A DNA stretch of 64,000 bases. It comes from Anthoceros angustus. Lineage: Eukaryota; Streptophyta; Anthocerotopsida; Anthocerotales; Anthocerotaceae. Below the pieces are notes generated by a model. The model saw only the letters and a list, made by a program, of their open reading frames with translations. It did no database searches and was not told the DNA's origin. Both the position numbers and the translations under genes were made by a program. Below, in pieces: positions 1 to 9,573 of this stretch. The stretch's first letter is position 1. Every line of letters starts with the position of its first letter. Location of the stretch: NCBI GenBank assembly GCA_010909165.1, contig MU008163.1:558001-622000 (forward strand). The letters are read 5' to 3'.

Positions 1-1096
1 TGGACAGGCAGGGTTCATTGCAAGGCAGTAAGATCTTTCTTGACGAGCTGCTATCCCCCCACTTTGCCTTTGTCGGGCACAGGAAAGCTGTTGCCACAGG
101 AAGTTCTGCTGCCCTCTGTGTGCATGAAGCCACGCAGCCATGATTCTCAGAAACATTCGCTGAACCCATGGAGTTGAGCCTGAGTGCAAAACCCGGCTCG
201 AGGAGACAGGTGGGCTAATTCCGCAAGTGATGTCTACTCTCTTCAGCCATCCAGGCCAAACGGAAGATACGAGCTAGCGTACTCGTCGCCGTCACGTACG
301 ACCACGTCAAAGCTTCTCCTGCTTGGAATGTCCCTTGTGCTTTCTTCTCATGGGATTGCAGAAGCTGTGCAGATCTTGCTCGCCATGCCGACAAAGCTTG
401 CGTGTATGCCACCTACGAACTTCATACTGGTATTAGCTGTCAGTTTCCTTCTCGATCATGCTGCTCCCTGGTCCCTCCTTCTGCCATGAGGAACTCGCAG
501 GTTCATCACACAGGCAGAATCCCCTTGTCGGCATTCCATCTGAGGATTTGACATACACCAAACTGTGTAACAGTCAGAGACAGCATACAAACCTGTAGCC
601 AAGCGCCCTTACTCGGCATTCTCCAAAGGCAATGGAAATGCTTATACAATTGCATAAGCCAGTTCATGCATAACGAAGGAATTGAAAGTCGAGTCCAGTT
701 TGCCTCAGGAAGTTGCTTGGGAGAGTGTAGGGCTCAATCTAGCTAGTAGGCTTGTAAGAGGCACAAAGGTGAAGTCAGAGTGCAGAAGGAGGATCATTGA
801 AGAGTCTTTATTTCACAGTCCACCCACAATGCTATGAGTGCAGATGCACCGAAAGGTCGAGAGACAGTCCAGAACAGCGAGAATGCTCCATCTGCAGCAT
901 GACAAGGCCAATTCCCAAAGGACCAAAACCGGAGACAAAAGGGTCAGGTGAAGACCTCAGCTAGCCCATAAGCGTCCAGAAAATTGCTCAGACTGCGTGA
1001 AGCGCAAATCCAACGACATGGAAAGTTGTCTGCCCTCATGCCTCATCGAGCCAGAAACAACATACGTCAACATGGCCAGGAAGGGCTCCATGCCTA
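1..1096. other. no gene recognised
   Basis: No reading frame here resembles a family I know. The longest frames (about 100 codons) lack any recognisable motif. Part of it may be the 3' untranslated region of the minus-strand MIC10 gene that ends at 1097. Confidence 0.4.
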
Positions 1097-1363
1097 TCAT
1101 GTGCTCCGACTCCGGATAGATGTTGGCAGCCTCGGCCCGCTACCATTGTAGATGATCTCACAATCTCTAAGTGCCGATCCCAGACCCAGACCCGCGCCAA
1201 AAGCCACAGAGGCCCATCTGGTTGAAGGGCTCCTGAAGAGCAGCAAAGCGCCGAAGGTCCCTGCCACGGTTGAATACACAACGCGGCGCAGTGTGAGATC
1301 GATGCAAGCATCCCACTTGTCCTCGAAGACCAACTCCGACGGTCTCTCTTTCACATCTTCCAT
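1097..1363 (-). CDS. MIC10: MIC10-type MICOS complex subunit
   Basis: A predicted 88-residue protein that reads as plant MIC10 (DUF543), the small inner-membrane protein that bends cristae junctions in the mitochondrial MICOS complex. The N-terminus carries the family signature DKWDACIDLTLRRVVYS. A hydrophobic hairpin follows, with glycine-rich segments GTFGALLLF and RWASVAFGAGLGLGSAL, then a short polar tail after DCEIIYN. Glycine-rich hairpins of this kind are what MIC10 uses to oligomerise. I chose the ATG at 1363 because it gives the usual N-terminal length. A CTTTCAG acceptor-like site lies just upstream near 1382, so a 5' non-coding or short coding exon may exist further upstream. The rest of the coding region appears to be a single exon. 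The family call is firm and the exact start is less so. Confidence 0.82.
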   Translation of the reverse strand: MEDVKERPSELVFEDKWDACIDLTLRRVVYSTVAGTFGALLLFRSPSTRWASVAFGAGLGLGSALRDCEIIYNGSGPRLPTSIRSRST

Positions 1364-2057
1364 CCCTTCACGCCGAGCTTCCTGAAAGCATGACAATCCC
1401 ACAAATTATCAGCTGCAGGGACAAGCGCAGCGAGCTCTGCTAGTGCAATGAGGCCTGCATCCGACCTTACCCGTACCACACTCTCCGCTTCCGCTTGTAC
1501 GTCAGTGAATGTCCGGCAAATGCACAGCAACCGGAACTTTGCTCTTCGCTCCGTTTAGGGCTTCCGAAGATGAAGTTAGCGAATGGACACCTATACAACT
1601 ACGAAATCTATCGACACGCGACACACAGTGGAGCTAGGCAGCGTCTTTGCGGATTTTCATGTCATCGACAAGTAGGTTCAACATGTACTAGTTTATCGTG
1701 TGCTGAATGCACACCCTTCAACATGTGAAGTTTTTATTAAGAAAAGAGGAGATTGGACGTGAACCCTCCACTAAAGGCCATCATAAGGAGAGCCCAAGGG
1801 TTACACTATGTGAGCAGCCAAAATCAACATGGGCCATTCGTCCTGCAAGTTTGTCAGCAGTGTGGATTCCAGTCTCTCACTCTTTGTGAGAGTCGCGCAA
1901 GCCTTGAATTGAAGAAGCCAGAATCGCCGCAATATGCAGACGAAAAGGGCGGGCCGGCTCTGCCACTTTGATGAAGCTTTGAGGTGGATCTTTTTCTTGA
2001 AGCACTTAGAGCACAAATCGTAATCGGACCTACTGCTTTCAAGAGCAAATGAAGCTG
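1364..2057. other. no gene recognised
   Basis: Probable upstream region of MIC10 followed by anonymous sequence. Short open frames show no known motif. Confidence 0.3.
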
Positions 2058-2760
2058 TCAGAAAGAAAGTAGCACAACTTGGACAAGCCAATAGAGAAAG
2101 TCACGTACAGCGTCTACAATATCATAACTAGGGAGATTAAATGACCTACATATTCTTGACCTAGTTGAGGATGCATCTCGAGCCGTCTCTGCTATCCATA
2201 AGATAGCCCCAGCAAGTGCCCTTTGGAGGGCAATGGATACACGCTGCCAAAAGAATGAAATAGGAGAGAGGTAGGCCCGCTCCATATCTCCTTACATGGT
2301 ATGCTTTCGCACAAAACTTGATAAATAATTATCAAAGTCTTTAGCCAACGCCCCATAAGTCTCTAAGGCAAGCGGGATGAAGAGGTGGCTTGCCTGCATT
2401 CCCCTACTTAGTAACCTTGAAAGTCGTCGCTCTAGCTGCCACCCAACCTAGACGGTTTAGGATAACCAGTTCAGAGGTGGGTTCAGGGTCATGAAACTTA
2501 GTCACCTCGAGCGAGGTACAAGTCAACTCTGACCATCTGACCCTATACATAAAGCATATCAATGCTCCCTCCAAGCCATATAACCACTTGCGTGAGCCAT
2601 TGCAAACATAACATCACGAATGCCATTATGGCTAGCAATACATTGACCCCCATGAGGACAACAAGCAAGGTGTGTACCACCTGCATCCGGGGCAAAGCCA
2701 CATTCACAGGTGACAAGTAAGGAAGCGACAAATGTGCCTGCCTCGCTCAACTCCCACTAT
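2058..2760 (-). pseudogene. relic of a reverse-transcriptase-linked retroelement domain
   Basis: Read on the minus strand, several frame-shifted pieces follow one another in the order seen downstream of reverse transcriptase in a class of plant retroelement proteins. First comes a Cys/His-containing piece with SHNGIRDVMFAMAHASGY, then a piece with QASHLFIPLALETYGAL, then FWQRVSIALQRALAGAI. Stops and frameshifts separate them, so this is a dead copy. The second and third pieces resemble, in position and pattern, the plus-strand relic at 14.64-14.95 kb (FIALAIEIHEAMGK). The family assignment rests on pattern memory and is tentative. Confidence 0.4.
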
Positions 2761-3353
2761 CATGATAGCAAATTACATAGCTCACGCCAAATTCTCGAAT
2801 CACACTTAGTCTAGCACTGAATTCAGCAGAGCGTCATTTTGTCCTGGTCCAAACTGTCATTGATGTGCTTGGAAAACCTGAACAGCTAGATGTCAAACCC
2901 CGATGGTCGGCTAAGCAACTCGCACCGTTCTGGCTGTTTGCTTTTGCTAAGACCCAGCAAATGGCTTTGTCTGTACTCGCATATCAAGACAGATAAGTGC
3001 CTGAACGACCAGCTCTTGGCATGAGCATGCCCACTTAGGTCACAACGTGTTGGCCAATTTGTCGCGACTTGACAATCTTGCTGCTAACTCAAAATTGTGG
3101 AGAGATTTTGACCCATCTTTGCTTACCCATAAACTCTGCACTTCAAGTTTGCATATCACAATTATAGCACTTGGAATTCCGCCTAACTACAAGCCTGATC
3201 ATACACAGCGCTCTTGTCTTGCAGTCGTGCTTTAGACTTCACAGCTCCAAGACTCCTATTATCTGCGAATTCTATTCGCACTCACACTCTTCTTGAGTAC
3301 GAAAGAAATCCTCGTTCTGTTTGCCACAAGATGGACCAGAGTCTGCAAGCAAC
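2761..3353. other. no gene recognised
   Basis: No reading frame with recognisable similarity. The stretch ends at a candidate LTR boundary. Confidence 0.3.
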
Positions 3354-3911
3354 TGTTAGTCTTATCCAGCAGAGCACCATGAAACGTGATCCTAGCTGGT
3401 CATGCTCGCAAACAAGATGCTAGATTTCTGCCCATTGATTAATTGTGGCCAATTACAGAATTGTAGATGAGAGTGCACATTCAGAAACTCGCGGCTATCT
3501 AATGTATTTGAATTGCTCAAATAAAGAACAACAACACACATTCCAGCAGGGGTACAAGCAGAACTTTGAAGACAGCCACAGAAGATAGGAAGAACCCTAT
3601 TGAAGAAGGGAAGGATATGCCTTAAGACCCATCGACTCCATGTGAAGGTGGTGCTTATGAGAAGGCACGAATTTTGTAAGCACATTTAAAGTGTTGAGAT
3701 CAGTGTGAACATATTCAATCTTGACGTGCCTTTGTTTGTTGATTATCAGCTGAAGTCTAAGAGCAGATGAAGCCACACTTGTATGCTCATAAATGTAATT
3801 AATAAAAGTGAGTACAAAATTGTTTATATACAATGTTCATAGGGGCAACCCTAAACAGGTGTGACCCTTGGATAAATAACCAAGCAGGTTAAATCCTAAT
3901 TAACCCTAACA
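3354..3911 (-). repeat. candidate copia 3' LTR (minus orientation)
   Basis: The segment starts with TGTTAG and ends with CTAACA, the inverted terminal bases typical of copia LTRs. Immediately outside it on the element's internal side, at 3912-3920, the minus strand reads AAGAGGGAG, a polypurine tract as expected next to a 3' LTR. A TATA-like element (TATATAAACA on the minus strand, 3821-3830) lies about 80 bases inside the U3 end. The copia RNase H fragment at 4768-5135 points the same way. No matching 5' LTR was found, so the left boundary is an inference. Confidence 0.45.
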
Positions 3912-3920
3912 CTCCCTCTT

Positions 3921-4767
3921 AACCTGCGAGGGTTACCGAGCGAAGGCCAGGAAATGATGACTGAGCATGGAACAAAGGAATCTCTCGTCGCCTCCTCGTG
4001 CCGGCTTCAACCGCCATGATGAACACAACATCAACCTTCGGAGCATGGCGGGGTCACAGCCATCGTCCTTCTGGTGATACTTGCTATGGAGGATATGGCG
4101 CGCTCAAGAAACAGCGCTTTGTCAAGCCAGAAGAGACCTTGGTCAACATCAAAGCAGAGGATTGGAGTACACAGCAGCCTCGCAGAGAGTAGCATCACGT
4201 CTCAGGAGTTGGAGACTAGCTCGAGCAGCAGCATAAGGAAGACAAAGCCGCCGCCCGACAAGAAACTTGCCGCCATACCGACTCCCTCTGCTCCAGCATC
4301 TGAAGAACAGCCATGGTGGCCAACTCAAGCAGACAGGGACTTGCTGTGACATCTGCATAGAACATTGGAGAAGTGTGACGAACTGAAGGACCTGCTCAAC
4401 TCTCCGCAAGCAAGGACTCGGGAGCTAGAAGAGCTACTGGCAAGCAAACCTATCAAACCGGCGATGTCCCATCCCCTGACCTCTACAGAATGTCAAGCGG
4501 TGGTGAGGGAACTGGAGAGCTTGGGTTACATCTACCGCCCAGCAAGCTAACAAGTTAACAGGTGAGTCCTTTGTATTCTAAGCTGTGACGCATCTCACGA
4601 TTGAATTATGAACATATGCTTCATCCATTGAGTGCATCACATGACCTACTGTGTATAGGACAGAAACAGGCAAGCCCAATTTTGTATAGAGTAGTTACAG
4701 CAAGGCCAAGTGAGGACTGCTGCATCAACTGGGCAAGCTGCTGTCCTGAGACTTTTACATAGGTAGG
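3921..4767. other. segment between pol relic and candidate LTR
   Basis: About 850 bases lie between the RNase H stop codon and the polypurine tract, more than most copia elements have there. It holds an antisense (plus-strand) frame of 64 codons from about 3998 and others near 4074-4349 and 4365-4550, none with a known motif. It may be inserted or captured sequence. Confidence 0.3.
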
Positions 4768-5135
4768 TCATGTACTAGAAGTGGGCATAGTGAATGCCCT
4801 GATCCCTAGTGCTACTAGGTGCTTGTAATGTTTTTCCTTGGAAAGACCCTTAGTAAAGATGTCGGCTGTATTGTCATTCGTACTGATGTACTGCACTTTC
4901 ACCATGCCCCTTGCAGCCACATCACGAATGTAGTGATGGTGAAGCTCAATGTGCTTGGTTCTAGCGTGAAACCTAGGGTTCGAGACAAGTGCAATAGTCG
5001 ACAAGTTGTCGCATAGAAGAGTAGTAAGGCCATCCTCACGTAAGTGTACTGCATCCAAAAATTGTCTTTCCCACTCTAACTCTTTACATGCGTCTGTTAG
5101 GGCCTTATATTCAGCTTCGATGGACGAAAACGCCA
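4768..5135 (-). pseudogene. Ty1/copia RNase H, C-terminal part
   Basis: The frame reads as the end of a copia polyprotein. It has the SSIEAEYKALTDACKE motif of the RNase H active-site region, then HARTKHIELHHHYIRD and the end-of-pol motif DNTADIFTKGL. The upstream half of the same domain lies at 8642-9030. The two halves rejoin in frame (KKQTS then VAFSSIEAEY) once the element at 5141-8636 and one copy of the CGGAA duplication are removed. This is therefore a true insertion into an older copia element. Confidence 0.88.
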
Positions 5136-5140
5136 CGGAA

Positions 5141-5362
5141 AGTTAGAAATGCCATGCGGAAGCGTCTTGCATCAAGCAGATGCTTTACTAAGAATGATAA
5201 ACAATCAATTGAGGTTTAGGTTCATAGGTGGGCTTTTAAAGGGTTACGAAGGGTTGTGTCCTTTCGCTAGCCTGCTAGTTAACTAACTACATTTAAAGCT
5301 AAGGCCTAGTTAGACTAACCAACGTGGTACAGAACCAACGTGGTCTGCTTTTTCTTCTAACT
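5141..5362 (-). repeat. 3' LTR of the nested element
   Basis: A 222-bp LTR that starts (minus strand) AGTTAGAAG and ends CATTTCTAACT, directly abutting a polypurine tract. Relative to the 5' LTR it has an internal duplication of the ACCAACGTGGT motif (around 5319-5344), and it keeps about 135 bp that the 5' LTR lacks. Confidence 0.8.
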
Positions 5363-5922
5363 CTCCCTCTCAGACACGTTGAAGGTTGCTATTATCTAAG
5401 AGCTCCATGTAAACAAAAGGAGATCACTCTTGTTGTAGTCAAGCTTCCAGCCTTGCTCAATTCGGCTATCATCTAGAGTCAGTTGAACTGCCTCGCGGTG
5501 AGCCTGTAGTGTACAGCAACTCGTGGAGAAGAACACCATTCTTGTGGCCAGAAAAGAGTAAGCTTTCTGCAACGACTTACAACTCCTAGTGACGGAACAA
5601 AAATGGATAGCCCCACCAAATGAGCGACCTAAATCATGCAGCATCATACAGTATCTACAGTCTACCATTCCAATGACCACTTTTCTGAGAAAGCCAAATA
5701 ATCATATTTATCACCGATTGCCAACAACTCCACTCAGCTACTTCAGGATTGTAACCCTTTGGAAGCGTAAGTAGAACTACCTCTGCAGCAGAGATAATCT
5801 GCATATCTTCAGACGTAGTGAAGTCGGCTTGTTGAACTCCTTTTTTCTATTCCATAGGTGCCTTGGGAACGCCATGAACATGTGTCTGTGGCTACAGTTG
5901 TGCACTAACGCCGCAAAAGCAA

Positions 5923-6891
5923 TTAGCCACAGATCCCGTAAATAGAAACCACCAAACACACAGTTAGAGCACGAGGTCGGTGATCTAAATCTTGGGTCTT
6001 GGCCTTGAGGCAGCGGCATTCTCCATCCTTGGCTCTGGCGGCCTCACCAGCCTGTTTCTTCCGACACTCTCTCTCCCAATGGCCAGGTATCTGGCACCAA
6101 TGACATGTCCTCTCTCGCTTAGGAGACTTGGAAGAACCCGAAGATCCCTGAGAGCTCCTGTTCTTATTCTGTTGTGACCTACCGTTGGTCACGAACATGA
6201 CCCTTTCTCCCCCGTGTTGAGATGTGCCAGTATTGAACCTAGCGGCCTCCTCTTGAAGGAGAGCCCCAGCGATCTCTGACACAGTGATATTCGGGACCAT
6301 GCCCGACTGGACAGCCCGTTGAGCATTTCTCACCGTCTGGTTCTGGGAAGAGACAAAGGTTTGATAGCTAGCCGGAAGACTAGCTAAGAGTTGGACTGCA
6401 GCATCAAATTCAGAAATTACCGTCCCAAGAGCTGTAAGCTGAGCTCTCAGATACCTAAACTTACTCACGTGTACAGCAACACTGTCGTTAGGTTGCATGC
6501 GTAGGGAGTAGAACTCCAATCACACCGTGACAAGTGTCATCACGTTAGTAGATTGATAAATATCGGTGATCTGCTTTCATGCTTCAGCAGCAGTGTTGGC
6601 TCCGTCTGTGTGGTGAAGTGTAACTTCATCCAAACCAGAGACTATCATCTGCATAGCCTGACGATCTTGCTGGACCCATGCATCTATAGATGGTTGATTG
6701 GTTCCTTGAGCATTGAGGGTTGGTTTCAAGCTAGTACCTTCGACAATCGGGAGAAGATCCCGAGTGTTCAAGGCACACTTCATTCGACGTGACCATACCT
6801 CAAACTTCGTACCATCAAAGCGATCCTTCTCCTTGAAGTCAGTGTTAACATTTGTAATGAAAAATGTAGGTGTCGAAGGTTGAGTAGCCAT
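5923..6891 (-). pseudogene. copia gag (UBN2-type) with two in-frame stops
   Basis: Starts at an ATG at 6891 (MATQPSTPTFF) and reads through KEKDRFDGTKFEVWSRRMK, the typical start of copia gag. A TGA replaces the tryptophan of the usual EAW motif near 6575. A second TGA lies near 6523. The same frame then continues with EFYSLRMQPNDSVAVHV and LASLPASYQTFVSSQ and a CCHC zinc knuckle, CHWCQIPGHWEREC. The frame runs into unrelated sequence where the protease should begin. Gag would form the retrotransposon particle; this copy cannot do so without readthrough. Confidence 0.8.
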
Positions 6892-8550
6892 CCTTAACAG
6901 ATTTCACTCAAGAGCAAATGGTCGAGATGTTGTGACACTTCGACCAGATCGCACGTTAGAGAGAAATCCGTCTTCAAAGATTAGCGAAACAATTTGCAGA
7001 TACCAGTGTCGATCTTGCTGACTTGGACCTGCGCACAAGAACTGGTTTTGGTCTGCAACCTACTTTTGGTCTTGCGGACTTGAACCTCCAGCGCACATAG
7101 CTCGTTGTAATTATCTTCAGACAGGAAGAAGGATTAATTTCCCTGATATTGTAGGTTTCTCTTCACATGTGAAGAGCAATGTGCCTTGAAATTACAGCAG
7201 AGCCTGTGTCAACTTGCTAGAATCGAGATTTCCATGGGCCTTAATTAAAGGCAAGATAAGTGAAATCATCAAAAGATGTTTTACAAAACATTATTATGAA
7301 GGCGAATGGTTTATTTAGGGAAGGGAAGTTTTGAAATGTCGCGTCGTTTCGGGCGGCACCGTTTCGAGGTGCCCCTCCTCCTCCCCCTTACCAACTTGCC
7401 TCCGTTGGGATGGGTATGGAATCTGACCACCTCGGTGCCATTTCTTCAAGAGATTTTAACCATCTGCCACCACAAGAGGAGCTCCACTGCTGCACGAGCC
7501 TAGAGCTTCTATGCCAGGCCGTCGCGCTCTCAAAATATTGAAAGATTGCATGAGAAAGGAGCACGAAAGTAGCACCTCACGAAATTGCAGGTTGGAAATT
7601 GAAGGCGTTGTAAGGAAAGAGAAGGCGAGATCTGGGCCAAGCGCCTCCTTGAGAGGTCGCTCCCCCTACACGCCTGCAGATTGGGGGAAATTGAGCCAGT
7701 TTAGGGATACTATGATCAACCGAGCTCCAATCCCACTCTTCCCCAATCAGGCCTCAATCAGCAATTTCTAGTGAGTTGAGGCGCCTAGATCTTAGCAAAG
7801 GAAGGGCGCCCCGTAGGCGCAACCAGCCCTGGCTTGAAATCGCTGTGAACGGGGCATCGGCGCCTCCGATCGGTGTGCCCAAAGATCCTCCTTTTTTTTC
7901 TTCTCCATGAGAATGTATATGAGAAAACCGTGTCTACATATCCTCGTGGTAGGGGCTTGTAAGGGTCAATACACTGGACTCCATCGAAACTCCGCGATGA
8001 AACGGCCACGGGTCGGATTAGTACTAGACAATCTAGATGGGTTACCAGACACTAGATGATTTTGCTGGATTTTCCAATTGCACATTCCGTTTCTATAGTT
8101 TAAAGTTCCTAAATTAGGCTAGTTCATGTAACTACCTAAGAGGAAGAATCTGAATAAGCAAACTTTCTTTTCTATTAGATTTGCTTTCTTGTTTTTAGTG
8201 CATATTTTATGCATCTTAGAGGTTCTATAAAAGGTTTTTTTTTTTTTAAACAAGATACACATCTAGAGCTCTTGCAGCCCGTCGTACTCTCCAGAAACTC
8301 TTCTTTCTAAATGTAGAATATTCACAACCACCTAAGACTCATATCTTGAATTCTTAAAAAAAAAAACCCTCAATGATCTTGTGAAGTGAATTTTCTTCCA
8401 TATTTTCTAATGATTTCTAAGAACGTAGTCTCGGACCATTGGAGCCCATCATACTCTTCAGAAACACTACAAATCTAATATGATATGCTATCTACTTTGC
8501 TCTTTATCAACAGAAGCAAAGAAGAGATAGCAAGCAAGTCCATGGCGGAT
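6892..8550. other. long leader of the nested element
   Basis: About 1.66 kb between the primer-binding site and gag, far longer than a typical copia leader. It may contain captured host sequence: short frames occur on both strands (for example 7511-7771 plus and 7785-8009 minus), but none has a motif I recognise. Two A/T homopolymer runs lie near 8240 and 8356. Confidence 0.35.
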
Positions 8551-8566
8551 CATTGCTCTAATACCA
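8551..8566 (-). other. primer-binding site (initiator tRNA-Met type)
   Basis: On the minus strand it reads TGGTATTAGAGCAATG, close to the TGGTATCAGAGC site that copia elements use to prime from initiator tRNA-Met. It directly follows the 5' LTR remnant. Confidence 0.75.
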
Positions 8567-8636
8567 AGTTAACTAACTACATTTAAAGCTAAGGCCTAGT
8601 TAGACTAACCAACGTGGTCTGCTTTTTCTTCTAACT
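8567..8636 (-). repeat. truncated 5' LTR of the nested element
   Basis: 70 bp matching the first part of the 3' LTR, starting AGTTAGAAG at 8636. It stops at GTTAACT, directly before the primer-binding site. The full LTR ends TTCTAACT, so the missing part is explained by a deletion between two AACT direct repeats. Confidence 0.75.
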
Positions 8637-8641
8637 CGGAA

Positions 8642-9030
8642 GTCTGCTTCTTACAAAACCAATTCACAACACATGTTGATAGAAGGAAGACATGGGCTGA
8701 AAGACTCTTCCGAGAGTCAGCATCGGACGCCCAGTCGGCATCAGCAAAGGCAGAAAGTGTGAACTCCCTCTGACCACTGGCAACATAGTATAAACCCAAG
8801 GTCAGTGTGCCCTTCAAGTATCTGTACATCCTTTTAACAGCCGACTAGTGTACTTTGCCAGGGTTCGTGAGAAATTGGGACACAATGCTGATAGAGTAAG
8901 AAACATCAGGGCGTGTCCAGTTAGCAAGAAAAATCAAGCACCCGACGGCTTCAGCATATGGTACAGTCGACATGGCTTGCTGCTCCTCATCATCTAATGG
9001 AGGCTGTTGGGTGTGAGCATGGTAAAGTGA
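8642..9030 (-). pseudogene. Ty1/copia reverse transcriptase end and RNase H start
   Basis: The minus-strand translation contains STVPYAEAVGCLIFLANW and then MYRYLKGTLTLGLYYV, the conserved junction between reverse transcriptase and RNase H. RNase H motif FADADWASDADSRKS and VNWFCKKQTS follow, where the nested element interrupts it. One in-frame TAG lies just before the MYRYLKG segment. The reverse transcriptase proper, with its YxDD box, is absent. It belongs to the same older element as 4768-5135. Confidence 0.82.
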
Positions 9031-9573
9031 CCACTAATTTAGGAAACGGGTGAAACCGTCTCTAAGTGGTGTTTTGCATTACGTTCATATTTTTTAACAA
9101 TTGAAATTATGCCCATTTTGACCGATATTTTTAGGGCTATTCGTTTTTAACTTCATAGATATATTACAATTTTTATGTTTGGAAAATTAATTTATTTGAT
9201 ATATTAGTAGATTAATTCTTGCTATATATGCTAGGGACAATTTATTATCCAAACTCGTAAGTGACCGACGGGCGGGAAGCAAGAGGCGGAAACGAGTGGG
9301 ATGCTCGTTGACTTTTTTAGGGTGATAATGAGGTTATCCACTTCCATTAGTCGTGCTCCTAATGTTGAGACTCACAAGCATTGTTTTTGTGCATGCATCA
9401 CGCTGAACTGCGAGCTCAAACTTGGACGGCAGGCGGTGAGGATGGTTGGCAGCCATGGGGAGTCCCTACATGGTTTCTGCTAGAGCTATGTTGTGCGGGC
9501 AATAGGTGGTGTGACGGCAGGCGGTGATTGTGCGCAGAAGCTGCTTGGAGTCGGAACTAGGTTCTTACGGCCG
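9031..9573. other. AT-rich segment replacing copia reverse transcriptase
   Basis: Sequence between the two copia pieces where reverse transcriptase should be. 9060-9240 is strongly AT-rich and non-coding. Nothing else is recognised. Confidence 0.3.

Larger units (their letters stand above)
5141..8636 (-). mobile_element. nested gag-only LTR retrotransposon
   Basis: The insertion is bounded by a 5-bp target duplication CGGAA (5136-5140 and 8637-8641). Its ends are inverted, AGTTAGAA and TTCTAACT. Read on the minus strand, it has a shortened 5' LTR (8567-8636), a primer-binding site complementary to initiator tRNA-Met (8551-8566), a leader of about 1.6 kb, a gag frame (6891 down to 5923), a polypurine tract GAGAGGGAG (5363-5371) and a full 3' LTR (5141-5362). 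No protease, integrase or reverse transcriptase is present. It must have moved using enzymes of another element, or lost pol after insertion. LTR ends of AG..CT rather than TG..CA are unusual. Confidence 0.85.

Noticed and set aside
184-489. 101-codon frame at the window start
   Set aside because: It begins at a non-ATG codon and shows no motif or splice context.
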